Shown piece by piece: positions 36,192 to 47,039 of a stretch of 64,000 nucleotides of DNA. Origin of the DNA: Viscum album (taxonomy: Eukaryota > Streptophyta > Magnoliopsida > Santalales > Viscaceae); contig OY728125.1 of assembly GCA_963277665.1 (NCBI GenBank), positions 1,718,222,889-1,718,286,888 of the forward strand, written 5' to 3'. A model generated the notes under the pieces. It worked only from the letters and a program-made list of their open reading frames with translations. It made no database searches and was not told the origin of the DNA. Made by a program: the position numbers and the translations under genes. Each line of letters opens with the position of its first letter. Position 1 is the stretch's first letter.

Positions 36192-38204
36192 GTAATATCC
36201 TTTACCGATTCTTCCAAATTTATTTCTTCTTCTACATCCATTTATTTATTTTCTTTATTATAAAGTTATAAATTCATTATCACTCAAATAATTATATGTT
36301 ATTATAAATATAAAACAACCCTATTTCACTATTTATCCATCCTACGGAAAAAGAAATTACCGCGCGTGCGTACATACGTAATACCATCCCCACACCGTGG
36401 TGTAATATGATTTCCACCACCACCATACTTGGATGGGTATAATGGTATCAATAATAACTATATATTATTATTATAAAATCATAATTATTCTAATATATTA
36501 TATCATCCACTCCAATTCCATTCAATAATTATGGGAATGATATCGTCACTCGTGCATACGTATGGATTACCGTCTCCATAACACGATGAGATTCATTCTC
36601 CATTATTAACCATTCAAGTATGATTATAAAATATATATAATAAATAATCACAAAAGATATGACATAATGATGATACTATATTTATGTACATATATGATTC
36701 ATTTACCTAATTCCATTCAATTCAATAAGGAAATGAAAACAGTGTTCATGCGTACGTACGGCCTAACGTCTCCATGAACGGTGTATTTCATTCCATTTAT
36801 CGATCTATCATATATATTTATATGATGAATATATATTATATATAAATAACTTTTTACATTATGGAATAATTTAATTCAGGATATAAGTAATAATATCAAG
36901 AACAAAAACTCAAAACACGTACGATAAATGAAAAGATTTTACCCAAAACAATTATTTAACATGAAATTGACAAAAGAAAAGGTAATATAAAGTCCTAAAT
37001 GAATCATATATTATATAATAAATATTATTATGGTTATGTTACCAGTTAATTATATGTTTAAACCCACTATACAGGAGTTTCATACACCTACGGATGAAAT
37101 TGGACTTAAGGTGAAGGATAATTTTTCAATCTCATTTTTATCCAAGATTACTTATACATATGTATTTAATGGGGTTATATTGTTCTTCCATGTCCATAAA
37201 AAGTTTTTCATAATTTTTTTAATATTCTTCCATGTATGTTTAAATTAATTTTTCCCCTCTTTGACTTTTACATTATGTTATGGAAGGAATCTTTCTTTTT
37301 CTTACAATACGTGGTACTTTTTTACTTTTCCGTTAAAAGTACGAGGAGAATGTTTTTTTAACTTATACAGCATGCAAAGATTTTTACTGAATCATAACAC
37401 CTTATTTTCATGAAAATTACTCTATAGGATTTCATGACTATTTTCAAAAAAATCCTTTTCTTTTAAAATTTCATGGAATTTTGTGAAAAGAAAATGAATT
37501 TGAAGTAGAAAGGATATTTTCCTCAAGAATTAATTTCAAGTGTTTTTTCCAAACCATTTTCCATATCAGATGACATTATTTAATATGTTTATATTTCATG
37601 TATAATGTCTCTATTATTCACATGGTTTAATTTTTCTTATGATGAAATGATATCCATTAATTTTATATCTATTATTTTATGATGGGATGGTGTTTATGAA
37701 ACCCATATTATTCTTTGGGTTATAATGAATGATTTATGTTTATATTATAGCACATGAAAGAATGATTTCATTATGATATGGGTGAGACCTATATCTCCCT
37801 CCAATGCATTGGGTAAATAATTATATCTCATGATATAGACATGGTTTAAATGACAAGTGAATCCAGTTCAGTAATTCAGGGCTGGAACGACAAGTAAACC
37901 CAGTTCAGTAATGGACTTTGTCCACTATGACGGTCTTGGAAGCAATGCCTTGGCTACTATGTAAATCATAACATGTGATTAATGGTTTCCTAAATTAAAT
38001 GTTTTATTCCCATGCAATTTTATCTTGGTTAATTTTTCTTATGATCTATTCTCTATGCACTGCCAAGATTTATGTCATTACTCATGATTTTGATGATTTA
38101 TGTTCATCTTCTTACGTTCAAATGTTTAGGGATTGTTTTATGTTCTCCATGTTTACCCTTACTATGAATTTGAGCTCACCCTTTTTATGTTTTCTTTTCG
38201 CCAG
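36192..38204 (+). other. Candidate leader intron inside LTR A
   Basis: Donor AAGAG|GTAATATCC at 36192 and acceptor TTTTCTTTTCGCCAG ending at 38204, preceded by a long T-rich tract. LTR B has the same pair at 43227 and 45239, giving exactly the same length (2013 bp). The solo LTR C keeps both sites (60059 and 58082, minus strand). No transcript evidence is available here. Confidence 0.4.
36358..36782 (+). repeat. Three CpG-rich hairpin repeats in LTR A
   Basis: Cores at 36358-36402, 36545-36590 and 36742-36782 recur about 190 bp apart. Each has a run like GCGTACGTACGG, a short gap, then ACCGTCTCCA, enclosed by complementary arms. The third has GTTCATG pairing with CATGAAC. They stand out as CG-rich islands in very AT-rich DNA and lie 340-770 bp downstream of the TATA box. 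Confidence 0.8.
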
Positions 38205-38412
38205 GATATAATGAAAGGTTTTAGTTAAGAAAACCAAAGGGGAAGATCTTTATAGAGATGTTGAAGATCTTTCACCATGATAATAAGATTATGTTCCGAG
38301 TTTCCAATGACACAAAAAAAATACGGTTTTTTGGTGTCTGTTTTTGTCATGTATTAAGTATTCCCAAAAATTAATGTAATTTCTTTGTACGTCAAGAATT
38401 GGGTCTATACAG

Positions 38413-38426
38413 TTGGAATCAAAGTG
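38413..38426 (+). promoter_or_regulatory. Primer binding site of element A-B
   Basis: TTGGAATCAAAGTG starts two bases after the LTR end. It matches, with a few changes, the TTGGTATCAGAGC site complementary to initiator tRNA-Met common in plant LTR elements. Confidence 0.7.
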
Positions 38427-38667
38427 AAGGTATAGTTAACCTTTGAAAACTAGGATTGTAAAACTTTAGTAAAATCTCTAGAGATATTTATATGGAATGT
38501 CTAGGGATATCTCTAAGGGTAAGTAAATATATAGGTAATAGTCCTATAATTACTGTAATGATCTTAGAATTAAACCTATGATGTTATATATTGAAGTTAC
38601 TCCCCCATTTTTATGTTGTTTTCCTAGCATGATTTTGGCCACTCACACTATTCTTTTTGGGTTTTAG

Positions 38668-39786
38668 ATGATGGATGGAACCCGAAGGAACCGTGTTGAT
38701 CAATGTAATGGACAATGCAATGATTGTCCTCCTGAACAAACGAATTTTATGGGAGATGGAGTGAAAAATTTTATTACTATACTTACACAAGCTATGAATC
38801 ATTTTGTACTTCCAAATGAGCAGAGAAAAAAGCAATACTCTATTGAGTCCTTCATGAGGCAACGTCCACCTTCTTTCAGTGGGTCCTCTGATCCACTTAT
38901 TGCTGAACAATACATCAATACCATTGAAAAGATATTTTCCATACTTCGTTGTTCAGAGCACGAAAAAGTCATTTTGGCTGTTTACCGGTTAGAATGTGAA
39001 GCAGACCAGTGGATGACTCTAATTAAAAGTACAAGCCCCCAAGATGAAATTGAATCCATGGAATGGGATGAGTTCGGGAAGTTGTTTTTCAGTAATTACT
39101 TCCCTCATATTCATCGAACAAAGATAGAAAAGGAGTTCCTTGAGCTAAATAAAAAGGATGATGAATCTGTTGGAATATACGTGGAAAATTTGACAAGGCT
39201 TGCAAGGTATGCATATGGCCTTATCATACAACCTCAAAGTAAAGTTGATCGAATTTTCAGTGGCTTAAAACCAAGTCTTCTAAGGGAATTAGCTATATGA
39301 GACTTCAATATCTACAGAGAAATTGTGTGTTATGCTATAAAGTTATAACTAGAATGTGTTTTTACATATCCATAACATGGTTTTGAAAAGAATTGAATGA
39401 TGGAGTTCAAGGAAAAATCTTAAAACAATGGTGAAAAGAAGACAAATGTTTTGTTATGCTCCAAGTATGGAAAGAATCATGGTGGATATTGTCTTAAAGG
39501 GACTCAAAAATATTTTAAGTGTGGAAAAGAAGGTCATCAAGCAACTTAGTGCTGAAGTAATGGGAAAAAGGTAGCTAATGATGTGAATTGAGAAAATACT
39601 ACAGAGAACGTACCACCAACACTTCAATGTTGTATGTGTAGGGGAATGGAGAATTTTTCTAACCAATTCCCTAATCCAAGGGTTAATGATGATCGACATC
39701 AACAACCTTTTAAGGAAAAGGACAATGGGAAGTCACATGAGATCACTATTGGTGATGTTGAATATGACAATGAAGTGGTGGAATGA
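38668..39786 (+). pseudogene. gag: gag gene of element A-B (nearly full length, nonsense-riddled)
   Basis: An intact 210-codon frame (38668-39300) encodes the capsid part: SFMRQRPPSFSGSSDPLIAE, then MEWDEFGKLFFSNYFP, KEFLELNKKDDESVGIYVEN and SGLKPSLLRELAI, the ordered motifs of Retrotrans_gag. The same frame continues without any frameshift to 39786 but with about eight stops. It reads a first knuckle CSKYGKNHGGYC, a second YFKCGKEGHQAT-stop-C (first Cys changed to Tyr), a third CCMCRGMENFSNQFP, and an end GKSHEITIGDVEYDNE. The ATG at 38668 lies right after a T-rich AG (TTTTTGGGTTTTAG), which could be a splice acceptor. The product would bind and package element RNA. It is the best preserved frame in the window. 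Confidence 0.9.
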
Positions 39787-41193
39787 TTATGTTTTTATGT
39801 AAAGTGAATCCAGTATAGTGTTAGGGAATCTCAATTTTAGTATCGTGGAATATTTGAATATCTACGTATTCGTTTATTGTGGTTTTCAATAATTTTATTA
39901 TACCAGTAACCATGAAATGTGATTGAAATATTTTTGGAAAGCATATTATATGCACATAATAAAGGGATAAAGAGATAATGAAATGTTTGATAGTATTAAA
40001 GATCTCATGACTGATATAAGGACATAGTGATATCATGGTTTGAGTATATATAAATATTGGGATTTAGGTTTGTGGAAATGGTTGACTTTTGACAACATTC
40101 ATGTTTTCCCAAAGATTCTATGGTAATTCATGTTTCAAGAGAATACATGATTAAGGAATTAAAATATTTGGAATGTGACCAACATGATATATCTTATGAT
40201 ATACGGGTGAGAAATGATGGTATTCACATGCTTGGTAGATGACATTTCTAGTAGTCATTTTCCTTAAACTATGATATTGGATAGAAGTATTTTAAATAAT
40301 CCTAAAGGTTGTAATGAAATATGATAGACATCCGATAGTATTGTTTAAAGCTACAAAATTTTGATACTATTTATAGAATGTTGTAATGGTATAGTTTTAG
40401 AAAAAGGAAAACCCGTAGGATGGGTGAAAACCCGTCGCGTCAGACAAGGATGTGGGAATCAAACCCACAACCAAATTGTGATAGGCATTTATCACCTACC
40501 AATGGACTACAAGAAGTCCCGGGTTAGTAGAAAATAGTTTTATTTTATTGAGCGATATGATAGTGGGAGTCTAAGACCTTTTTTGGAATCATATAAGATT
40601 AACCTCACCATGGATGTACTTATGTATATTTGATAACTTTTGCTAAACTTTTGTTTGAGACAGATGGAATGACCCATCATTCTATCACATGATCTGCTAA
40701 CACTTCACGAATGAAAAATTAATCTTCATTTCTTTAAGATATGAAGTGGAAATTGTTCATGGAACGACCAACCACAAGATTTTACTAAAATCAAGTATGT
40801 ATTTCTTATAATTCAAAATTTTCAACTTTAGGGGAATGATATTGAAAACCAAATATGTTGTCCTAGTACCCTCATATCTGATTAATCGGATGGCACCTTA
40901 GATCATAACAAATTTATGGATTTTTGATTGTTGGATTTTTTATAGCCATGTTCTCTACCACACTTCATGAGAACATGATGGTTAGACTTCTCTTCCATAT
41001 GCATGTTTTCACCTATGTTCTTCTTTGTGGAAACCCAGTGATGAGTTTCTTTGGGTATCCATTATGTTTCTAACATTCCTTTTTAAAAATAATGTTTTAG
41101 TATTCCTTTTTACGATGTGGTTTTCTATTAAACAAACTTTCAAGTTGTAAATGATTTATAAGCCCGATAAATTTTGGGGGAAAAATTCATTTT
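39787..41193. other. Non-coding 3' part of element A-B
   Basis: Where pol would be expected there is about 1.4 kb without any protease, reverse transcriptase or integrase motif in either strand. A SINE-like insert occupies 40405-40527. The rest is AT-rich with no repeat I can match within the window. Confidence 0.6.
40405..40527 (-). mobile_element. tRNA-derived SINE-like insertion
   Basis: On the minus strand a tRNA-like promoter is visible: an A box TAGTCCATTGG (40509-40499) and a B box within GTGGGTTTGATTCCCAC (40468-40452), with the short complementary arms of a T-stem. The insert is about 123 bp, ends in a T-rich tail on its own strand and is flanked by the direct repeat TAGAAAA (40398-40404 and 40528-40534). 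Size and T-rich end recall p-SINE1-like plant SINEs. A tRNA pseudogene is the alternative, but the extra ~45 bp after the B box and the flanking repeat favour a SINE. Confidence 0.62.
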
Positions 41194-41206
41194 AAGGGGG
41201 GTAGAA
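41194..41206 (+). promoter_or_regulatory. Polypurine tract of element A-B
   Basis: AAGGGGGGTAGAA lies directly before the LTR B start TGTAACACC. Intact in appearance. Confidence 0.85.
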
Positions 41207-43049
41207 TGTAACACCCCGGGATTTTATGAGAAATAATTTTTTAAATTTCTTTGATGTCTTGTGTTGTAAGCTACACCATGACTATCTTGTGTTATAATCA
41301 ACACCGTATTAGCTTTTAGTATACGCAAACACTATTATTGGCTTGTGTTGCATGCAAGAGCGACCATCCTCGATAGCGTGTGTTGTATGCAATACCGAGT
41401 TTCACTAAACAATGATATATTATAATAATATTATGAACTAGATGATTTGAACAGTATTAACCAAATTTCGAATTTTATAACATTATAATTTATCTTACAC
41501 ATTTTCTAGAATGTGATATGAAAACAAAATTAATTTTTCGATGAAAGGAGTATTTTTCAAAAAATGTAGTTTTACCACCTTTTGATGGCACAACCATTTT
41601 AAATATAATTTTTGAAAAGATTATAAGTTCAATTTTAAAAAATAAACTTCTTCTTTTGAATTATTATATAATAATTTATATTGGATAAATTTTTGATACT
41701 TTTCTGATAACTTTCATATTTTGATTTGTAGTAAAAATACGCTAAATTTTAATTAAAAACAACTTTTTCCATGAAGATAATTTTTATGGAAATTTTTTAA
41801 TATTTAATTGTATTAATGTATAAATAGAATATATTTTTACCATTTAATATAATTCAAGTCATTATAATTAATTTTAAATTGAATTCTTAGGTCAAAAGAT
41901 TTCAATCTTTGACAATGTTTTATCCTTTAAAAACTTGTTTTCTTAACAACGGGATTAATTTTAAATTAATTACTTCAAATTCATTGTTTTTAATTTTTAA
42001 AATTTGATTCAATATTTTTTTTCCAAGGGTCAAAATTATGTTAATAGGTTACTTTTATTTTTTTGACATTATGAATAGTAACTACGATAATTTTTATTTA
42101 CTATAGATAAAGGTAGAATATGTAATTAAGGGTAAAAATAAGATTGTAAAATTTCCCTAACACCTACCAAAATTATATTGGATGAATAAAAGTTTACCCA
42201 TATCACTTATGGGTCGGAATAGATTCATTTCACTGACTTTTGACCATGATAATTATATAATTATTATTAAAACCAAAGAAAGTGACAACATGTCCCTCTT
42301 TTTTATCTTATAAGTGTAAAAATTTAATTTACTGATAAACCTCATAAAACATCGAATATAAATAGTCTCCAAAAATATAATAAAATTATCTAAATCATTA
42401 TAATTTATATAAATTTTTAGGTATTAAATAATTATCATTAATGATGACACAGTAGTGATGTAGAAATTATTTGATTGATTGAAATATCAAATAAATGGTT
42501 TTAAAAACACTAAAATAAATATTATATGAACTAATTAATGTTCTGCAATAATTTTATAGATGAATATGATATGTTAGTATTCTATTAAATATTTTGGTCT
42601 GAATATATCCTCTGTGTGGATTTTATTTAAATTCAAATAAATGAATAGTGTTAAAATTGACATAATTGTTATTTTATAAAAATAACATATTATAAAATGG
42701 TTTAAAATAAAAAAAATGTTTAAAAATTATAAATTTTAATTCATATGGTCTAAAATTCCATTAATTATCAAATTATGGACAATTGAAAACACATAAGAAG
42801 TTATTTATAAAAATTTTAAATTTAAAATATTATTACCACAAATAAAATTAAATAGATTAAATAAGGATAAATCTGTTGATAATGTCTAATATAAATCACC
42901 AAAATGCCTAAATCTTATTTTTCACTAATATTAGAACCCAATATCATCTAATCATCGTATTTGAGTAATGTTTTGTGGGTTTTAAGTGGGTTTTGAGTTT
43001 ATTATAAGTTAATATTTTAGAGGTTTCCAAAAGTGCCCCTCTCCTCTCT

Positions 43050-43057
43050 TATAAAGA
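43050..43057 (+). promoter_or_regulatory. TATA box of LTR B
   Basis: TATAAAGA after 'cctctcctctct', at the same LTR offset (1843 bp) as in LTR A. Confidence 0.7.
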
Positions 43058-43393
43058 GGAAGCTCCTTCATCTCCTCCTCACACCATTTTGAGCTATCAA
43101 GATTGTCCAAACCTAGAAAATTTCTCTTCTACACTACCCTAGATACATACTAGATTTCCTTTTATTCTTCAAAGACCAACATTAGTGCCCTAATAGGAGT
43201 TTTCGAAGAGCCGTGTCGAAGAAGAGGTAATATCCTTTACCGATTCTTTCAAATTTATTTCATCTTCTAATTTCTCTTATTTATTTGTTTAATTATAAAG
43301 TAATAACATCAGTATAAATAATATACTTATATGTTATTATAAATAGTAAATAAACCTATTTCACCTTATATCCATCCTACCGAAAATGAAATC

Positions 43394-43815
43394 AGTGCCC
43401 GTACGTATGTACGGAATACCGTCTCCACGCCGTGGTGTACTCTGTTTTCCACCACCACCTTACTTGTATGGGAATAATGGTAGAAATGATAACTATATAT
43501 GATTATTATAACATCATACTGATTTTAATAAATTATATCATCCATTCCAATTCCATTCAATAATTATGGGAATGATATCCTCGCTCGTGCGTACGTACGG
43601 ATTACCATCTCCATGACGCGATGAGATTCATTATCCATGATTCACCATTCAAGTATGACTATGAAATATATAATAAATTATCATGAAAGATATGACATAA
43701 TAATGATACTATATTTATGTACATATATCTTTCATTTACTTAATTTCATTCAATTCAATAGGGAAATGACAATAGCGTTCATGCGTACGTACGACCTACC
43801 GTCTCCATGAACGGT
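43394..43815 (+). repeat. Three CpG-rich hairpin repeats in LTR B
   Basis: Cores at 43394-43437, 43580-43625 and 43775-43815. The third reads CGTTCATG, then CGTACGTACG, then ACCGTCTC, then CATGAACG: the outer arms are perfect complements and the inner word is self-complementary. Confidence 0.82.
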
Positions 43816-45489
43816 GTATTTCATTCCATTTATCGATCTATCATATATATTTATATGCTTAATATATATTATACATGGTTCATGTTTAACATTCTAGAAT
43901 TAATTAAATAAGGATATAAGTAATAATATCAGGAAAAACAAGTCGAAACATGTACGATAAATGAAATGATTTTACCCAAAACGATGTTTTAACATTGAAT
44001 TGACAAAAGAACAGGTAAAATAATGTCCTAAGTGATTCATATATGATATCATAAATATTATTATGGTTCTGTTACCAGTTAATAATATGTGTAAACCCAC
44101 TATACAGGATTTTTGGACATGTATGGATGAAATTGGACATATGTTAAGGGATAGTTTTGCAATCTCATTTTTATCGATGATTTCTTACACATAAGTATTT
44201 ATGGATTTATATTTTTCATCCATGTCCATAAAATGTTTTTCATAAAGTTTTTAATTTTCTTCCATGTATGTTTAAAGTCATTTTTACACATATTTGACAT
44301 TTACTTTGTTTTATGGGTTAATCATTGTTTTTTTACCATACGTGGTACTTTTTGACTTTTCTATTAAAATTACGAGGAGAATGATTTTTTTAACTTATAT
44401 GACATGAACAAATTTTTACGGTATCATAAAACCTTATTTTCATGAAGCATACTCTATAATATTTCATGACTAATTTCAAAAAAAAATTATTTTCTTGTAA
44501 AATTACATGTCATTTTGTGAAAAGAAAATGATTTTGAAGAAGAAAAGATATTTTCCTCAAAAATTCATTTCAAGTGTTTTTCAAAACCATTTTCCATATA
44601 AGATGAAATTATTTAATATGTTTATATTTCCAGTATAATGTCTCTATTATTTACATTTTTTCATTTTTCTTATGATGAAATTATATCCATTTATTTTATA
44701 TGGATTATGTTATGATGTAATATGTGTTTATGAAACCCATATTGTTCTTTGGGTTAGGAAAAATGATTTATGTTTATTTTGTGGCACACGAAAGAATGAT
44801 TTCATTTTTAGATGGGTTGGACCTATATCTCCCTCCAATTCATTGGGTAAAGATATATATCTCATGAAATAGAAATGGTTGGAATGGAAAGTGAATCCAG
44901 TTCAGTAATAAAGGGCCGGAACGACATGTAAACCCAGTTCAGTAATGGACTTTGTCCACTATGACGATCTTGGAAGCAATGGCTTGGATATTATGGAAAT
45001 CATAACATGTGCTTAATGGTTTCCACAATTAGATGTTTTATTCCTATGCTATTCTATCATGGGTAATGTTCCTTTATGATCTATGCCTTATACACTGCCA
45101 AGATTTATGTCATTTCTTGTGATTTTGATGTTTTGAGTTTATGTTCTTATATTCAAATGTTTAGGGAATGTTTTATGTTCTCTATGTTTACCCTTAATGA
45201 GCATATGAGCTCACCCTTTTTATGTTTTCCTTTCCCCAGGATATAAATAATGTTTTTAGGTAAGAAAAACAATGGGGAATATCTTTATGGGAGATTTTGA
45301 ATATCGTTCACCGTGATTAGAAGATTATGTTACGATTTTCCAAAGACACTAAACTAATAAGGTCTTTTGGCGTCTATTTTTGTCAGGTATTAAGTATTCC
45401 GAAAAAGTAAGGTAATGTCTATGTATATCAAGATTTGGGTATCTATATCTATTAGTTATTCTAATTGATATTCTTTGATAATAATAAAT

Positions 45490-46440
45490 GATAAAACCAA
45501 CTGATGAGATTGGAGATCTTGTAATTGAGGATGTATAAATTATACATGAATTCAATTTTGTATATCCAGGGGAATTACCTAGAAATCCTCTGAAGATTAA
45601 AGTAGATCTTTCATTGGATTTAATACCTGATACATGACCTATATCAAATAATCCTTATAGAATTTAAATGGTGGAGTTAATAAAGTTAAAGAAAAAACTC
45701 GAGGAACTATGTGGTAAATTATTTATATTCACTAGTGTTAAACCTTGGGATCTCTTGTTCATTTCATTAAATGAAGGATATATATTTATATGAAACTATG
45801 CATTGATTATATGGAGATAAATTATATTTTTATAAAGGAAAAATTATCTTCTTATTCACTTTGATGAATTACATGACCAACTTCATGTAGATGAATATTT
45901 TTCAAATATTTATCTTCATTATATATATCATCAATTGTGTTCCAAAAAAGAAAATATTCCAAAGTGAACTTTTTGAACAAGGCATAGTAATTACTATTTT
46001 ATATTTATTCTATTTGGAGTGTGTAATTAACTCGTTATTTTTGTGTATATAATGAAAATAGTTTTCATGAAATATCTTCACAATTTTTTGTGTAATTTAT
46101 TGAATATATATTGGTGTACTCCAAAAGCTATAAGGACTATGAGAACCAATTGTGGATTATTCTGGAAACTCTTTAATTAAAATTGTTATATTTGATGGTT
46201 ATAATGTGAGAATTATGACTTCAATATATTTCTTTTCATTAATGTATTATCTCAAATGATATAATCCCAATTGATTTTATGAATAAAAATTAATTCCCTT
46301 AATGGACGACACTAATGAACATAACTGAGTTATGTAGTTTCATTGTTTTACCAGGTTACTATCAGTGATTAATATAGAATATTTCCTAAATAACTAACCC
46401 ATTAACCAAGATTACTTATAATGTTTTACGTTTATTTCAG
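45490..46440 (+). pseudogene. pol: Reverse transcriptase remnant of element E
   Basis: The domain resumes after the A-B insertion. TDEIGDLVIEDV leads to YPGELPRNPLKIKVDLSLDL (about 45558), PISNNPYRI and VELIKLKKKLEELCGK, the chromovirus entry to reverse transcriptase. DELHDQLHVDEYFSNIYL (about 45863) is the palm lead-in. The catalytic box reads F-V-stop-F-I-E-Y-I-L-V-Y-S-K (46090-46122), so both catalytic Asp are gone (Glu-Tyr in their place). SYKDYENQLWIILETL follows in the same frame. Many stops and frame changes occur. Motifs identify it as Tekay/Del-like. Confidence 0.82.
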
Positions 46441-46850
46441 AAAAGGTACTATGAGAAATTATTTTAGTACTTGAAGAGGAGATTTGTGAATGAACCAATC
46501 TTGAATCTACCATTAAGAAATGGTGAATTTATATTTTATAGTGATTCATCGAATAAATGAATTTTTGTTTCTTTATTTATAATGAACAAGTTATTATGTA
46601 TGCATTAGGGAAGCTAAAAACTCATGAAATAAACTATCCAACTCATGATCTTGATTTAGTAGTTGTAATATTTTCAACAATGATTTGGAGAAACTATATA
46701 TATGGTGAAATATGAGAGACATATATAGATAAATAGATTTTGAATATATGTTTCCATAGAAATAACTCAACATGTGACAAGGGATATGGGTTGAGATACT
46801 CAAGGACTATTATTTTTCAATACAATAACACCCAAGGTGAGAAAATAAGG
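46441..46850 (+). pseudogene. RNase H remnant of element E
   Basis: VMYALGKLKTHEINYPTHDL (about 46596) and the following DLVVVIFSTMIWRNYIYGE match the 'A.rqLk.hE.nYpthDlEl.Avv.alk.WrhYlyG' segment that joins reverse transcriptase to RNase H in chromoviruses. ETYIDK continues it; the stop after GEI and later frame changes end the readable part. Confidence 0.82.
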
Positions 46851-47039
46851 TAATTGATTCATTGTGAATAAATAATCATAGTGATCTAAAAAAATGAAGA
46901 TTGATAGAGATCATTTTTACATGGGTCTAGTATAGATGGATATGATAATTATAATGTTAGGTGAAACATCATTACTTTTAAATTTTTTCCAAAAAATCCA
47001 TTATTGTAAATGATAATAACTTCTCCAATTGATGATATA

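Larger units (their letters stand above)
34172..38411 (+). repeat. 5' LTR (LTR A) of element A-B
   Basis: 4240 bp, starting TATAACACCC (LTR B has TGTAACACCC) and ending CTATACA directly before the primer binding site. It aligns throughout with 41207-45449 and, in reverse orientation, with 57880-62218. It contains a TATA box (36015), three hairpin-forming CpG-rich repeats (36358-36782) and a candidate leader intron (36192-38204). Confidence 0.88.
34172..45449 (+). mobile_element. Element A-B: gag-only LTR element with 4.2-kb LTRs
   Basis: Two direct LTRs (34172-38411 and 41207 to about 45449) enclose only 2.8 kb, holding a primer binding site, a gag gene with zinc knuckles, about 1.4 kb without coding sequence, a SINE-like insert and a polypurine tract. 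No protease, reverse transcriptase or integrase is visible, so the copy depended on other elements for mobility. This fits the class of gag-only elements called TR-GAG, or a LARD-like derivative. It interrupts the pol region of element E. A possible target duplication is tcaat (34167-34171) and tctat (45448-45452), but the right edge is uncertain by 2-3 bp. By hand about 20 of 120 LTR positions differ near the 5' ends. Confidence 0.82.
41207..45449 (+). repeat. 3' LTR (LTR B) of element A-B
   Basis: About 4.24 kb, starting with the canonical TGTAACACCCCGG. It aligns to LTR A end to end; TATA box at 43050, hairpin repeats at 43394-43815, donor GT at 43227 and acceptor AG at 45239. The end (about 45447-45449, CTATATC) has lost the clean CA seen in LTRs A and C. 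Confidence 0.88.

Noticed and set aside
38611..38910. 99-codon minus-strand ORF
   Set aside because: It is the complement of the gag N-terminus of element A-B and shows no domain of its own.
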